NCBI GenBank assembly: GCA_002689995.1 | Contig: NZIV01000001.1 | Coordinates: 1 to 64,000, forward strand | Direction of reading: 5' to 3' | Source of the DNA: Fidelibacterota bacterium | GTDB lineage: Bacteria; Fidelibacterota; Marinisomatia; SCGC-AAA003-L08; GCA-2689995 | DNA: 64,000 bases | Shown here: one piece after another, positions 62,416 to 64,000 of the stretch | Numbering within the stretch: the stretch's first letter is position 1 | How the letters are laid out: each line of letters begins with the position of its first letter | Notes under the pieces: model-generated | What the model saw: only the letters and a program-made list of their open reading frames with translations | Database searches by the model: none | What the model was told of the DNA's origin: nothing | Position numbers and translations under genes: made by a program

Positions 62416-63666
62416 ATGAAAAAATATCTTTTATTTATTTTTATTACATTTTCTCTTTTTGGACAGAAAATTTTAATCCCAATGGATGCTGTACAAACAG
62501 ACCATTTAAAAGCATATGGCATTGTTCATGGAATAATTAAAAAAGGCATTATGGTTGAATGGCTTTTAAATTATCGTGGTGGTTCATTTTTAATGGATTC
62601 TCACGATTTTATTTCACGAGAAGGTATGCTAAAAGGTGTAACTATGGAATCAGTAAATACTGGAAATTTGAGTCAGATTTATATATCAATTGAATCCAAT
62701 AATATGGATATTATAAAATTAGAAAAATCAGCAAAAATTGCAGTTTATTCTCCACCTGACAAGCAGCCTTGGGATGATGCTGTTACCCTAGCATTAACAT
62801 ATGCAGAAATTGATTATGATGTAATTTTTGATGATGAGATTTTTCTAGGTTCTCTCAATAAATATGACTGGCTTCATCTACATCATGAGGATTTTACAGG
62901 ACAATATGGGAAATTCTATAAAAATTATAATAGAGCAAACTGGTATGTTCAGCAAAAAGCAGATTTTGAAAAAAGAGCATTGAAATATGGATTTTCATCA
63001 GTAAGTGAAATGAAAAAAGCTGTTGCTAGGACAATCAAAGATTATGTTTTAGATGGTGGATTTCTCTTTGCAATGTGTTCTGCAACTGACTCTTATGATA
63101 TTGCTTTAGCAGCAGAAAATGTAGATATTGTTGAAAGTGTTTATGATGGAAGTCCTGTTGATCCAAATTATCGGCAAAAATTAGATTATTCAAAATCATT
63201 TGCATTCGAAAATTTTGATCTATACACTAGTCCACTTACTTATGAATATTCAACAATTGATTTTCCATCTAGTCATAGACCTATTGCAAAAGGAGCTGAA
63301 GCTGATTACTTTACGTTATTTAATTTTTCTGCAAAATGGGATCCCGTTCCAACGATGCTTACCCAAAATCATGTAAATGTTGTAAATGGTTTTATGGGGC
63401 AAACAACTGGATTTAATCGTAATACTATAAAAAAACATGTGGTAATTATGGGTGATGTACCTAATGACGATATGGTAAAATATATCCACGGTAGAGTTGG
63501 GAAAGGTACATTCACTTTTTTTGGAGGTCACGACCCTGAAGATTATAGACATTTTGTTGGAGATCCTGTAACGGATTTATCTCTACATCGAAACTCACCA
63601 GGATATAGACTGATTCTAAATAATGTACTTTTCCCAGCAGCTAGAAAAAAGGAACGTAAAACATAA
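62416..63666 (+). CDS. Conserved exported protein of the DUF4159/DUF4175 operon
   Basis: A 416-residue exported protein, leader MKKYLLFIFITFSLFGQK. LIPMDAVQTDHLKAYGI, VEWLLNYRGGSFL, DWLHLHHEDFTGQYGKFY, GGFLFAMCSATDSYDIALA, and the C-terminal FFGGHDPEDYRHFVGDP give a recognisable conserved family. Homologues are often named asparagine synthetase B in databases, but I see no ATP-PP or glutaminase motifs, so that name is not adopted. The mid-domain FAMCSATDS resembles a glutamine-amidotransferase-like fold, as in DUF4159. The start adjoins the TPR stop. Confidence 0.72.
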   Translation: MKKYLLFIFITFSLFGQKILIPMDAVQTDHLKAYGIVHGIIKKGIMVEWLLNYRGGSFLMDSHDFISREGMLKGVTMESVNTGNLSQIYISIESNNMDIIKLEKSAKIAVYSPPDKQPWDDAVTLALTYAEIDYDVIFDDEIFLGSLNKYDWLHLHHEDFTGQYGKFYKNYNRANWYVQQKADFEKRALKYGFSSVSEMKKAVARTIKDYVLDGGFLFAMCSATDSYDIALAAENVDIVESVYDGSPVDPNYRQKLDYSKSFAFENFDLYTSPLTYEYSTIDFPSSHRPIAKGAEADYFTLFNFSAKWDPVPTMLTQNHVNVVNGFMGQTTGFNRNTIKKHVVIMGDVPNDDMVKYIHGRVGKGTFTFFGGHDPEDYRHFVGDPVTDLSLHRNSPGYRLILNNVLFPAARKKERKT

Positions 63667-63671
63667 AGATA

Positions 63672-64000
63672 TTATAAATTATGTCTCGTTATGCGTCCTT
63701 CAATCAAATATTCTACATCTTCAGCAATATTTGTACAATGGTCAGCAATTCTCTCTAAACACCTTGAAACTGATAAAATAGAAAACAATTGTTCTATATC
63801 ATTTGAATTTTCTTTAAATGCTTTTTGAATAATCTTATACATTTCTGAATGATAATTATCAACAATATCATCTGATTTCTGAACTAATTTTGCAATTTTA
63901 ACATCTTTTTCAAATAATGCGTCCAAACAATTTTTTAACATTTTTAAAACTATTTTAGTCATATTTGGTATTTGACCTGGTATCACTATTTGCCTCTTCT
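63672..64000 (-). CDS. phoU: PhoU-like phosphate regulator, 5' partial
   Basis: C-terminal part of a PhoU protein, which controls phosphate uptake through PstB and PhoR. The frame is open to the window end; the GTG at 63986 is probably internal. IPNMTKIVLKMLKNCLDALFEKDV and DDIVDNYHSEMYKIIQKAF are the second three-helix bundle, and SVSRCLERIADHCTNIAEDVEYLIEG holds the E-R-x-x-D-H-x-x-N-I metal-binding motif. It is convergent with the preceding operon, five bases away. Confidence 0.93.
   Translation of the reverse strand, partial: KRQIVIPGQIPNMTKIVLKMLKNCLDALFEKDVKIAKLVQKSDDIVDNYHSEMYKIIQKAFKENSNDIEQLFSILSVSRCLERIADHCTNIAEDVEYLIEGRITRHNL

Noticed and set aside
62416-63666. Asparagine synthetase B
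   Set aside because: The name is used for homologues, but no glutaminase Cys-1 or ATP-pyrophosphatase motif is visible and the protein has a signal peptide.

Overview
The window is an A+T-rich (roughly 70 % by eye), gene-dense bacterial chromosome segment with no rRNA, intact tRNA, transposase, phage or CRISPR. It encodes a diderm (lpxB, lpxK, outer-membrane barrel, lipoproteins, OmpA-type MotB). Twelve exported proteins carry paired EF-hand-like dockerin modules, and there are DUF4159/DUF4175 genes, weak Shine-Dalgarno sites and several TTG starts. This combination looks like a marine member of the Fibrobacteres-Chlorobi-Bacteroidetes side of the tree, most likely Candidatus Marinimicrobia (SAR406). 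The assignment is inference; no marker gene here proves it.

Layout. 1-986 is the 3' part of dinB. 1195-28422 is a mostly plus-strand accessory region: eleven exported proteins carrying dockerin modules (beta-lactamase-like hydrolase with a somatomedin-B-like insert, PETase/cutinase-like hydrolase, two esterases, two exonuclease/endonuclease/phosphatase enzymes, YHYH protein, VWC/Kunitz-like cysteine-rich protein, two propeller-like proteins, lysyl-endopeptidase-like protease). They are interleaved with small housekeeping or stress genes (ICMT-like methyltransferase, SRPBCC, hotdog thioesterase, NTF2-like, DUF2007, P4-type phosphatase, zinc G3E GTPase with DUF1826, DMT exporter, DUF4920, MsrB, AlkB, SulP, MAPEG). 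28463-32378 (minus) is an SDR-YjbQ-MFS-GH1 operon. 33026-33190 is a decayed TauE/SafE gene. 33287-38735 (minus) is a lipid A operon (Gfo/Idh/MocA oxidoreductase, lpxB, DUF374 acyltransferase, lpxK, DUF4139, DUF971).

39174-40133 is a flagellin with the strongest ribosome-binding site and terminator noted in the window, followed by a dockerin-tagged subtilase. 42568-49126 (minus) is a six-gene motor operon: FxLYD lipoprotein, outer-membrane barrel with TPR, PomA-like and PomB-like sodium-type stator, a reduced FliF-like MS-ring protein and FliG. No export, rod or hook gene is present in the window. 49372-51438 is panD-panB-panC; 51426-55230 (minus) is NUDIX-nadA-nadC-nadB. The right end holds a periplasmic peroxiredoxin, a GreA-type factor, a DUF4159-DUF4175-TPR-secreted protein operon, and the 3' part of phoU.

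The two features most worth attention are the dockerin-tagged exoproteins without any visible cohesin, in which eukaryote-like disulfide modules are fused to hydrolases, and the compact FliF-like/FliG/PomAB operon with its own envelope partners.
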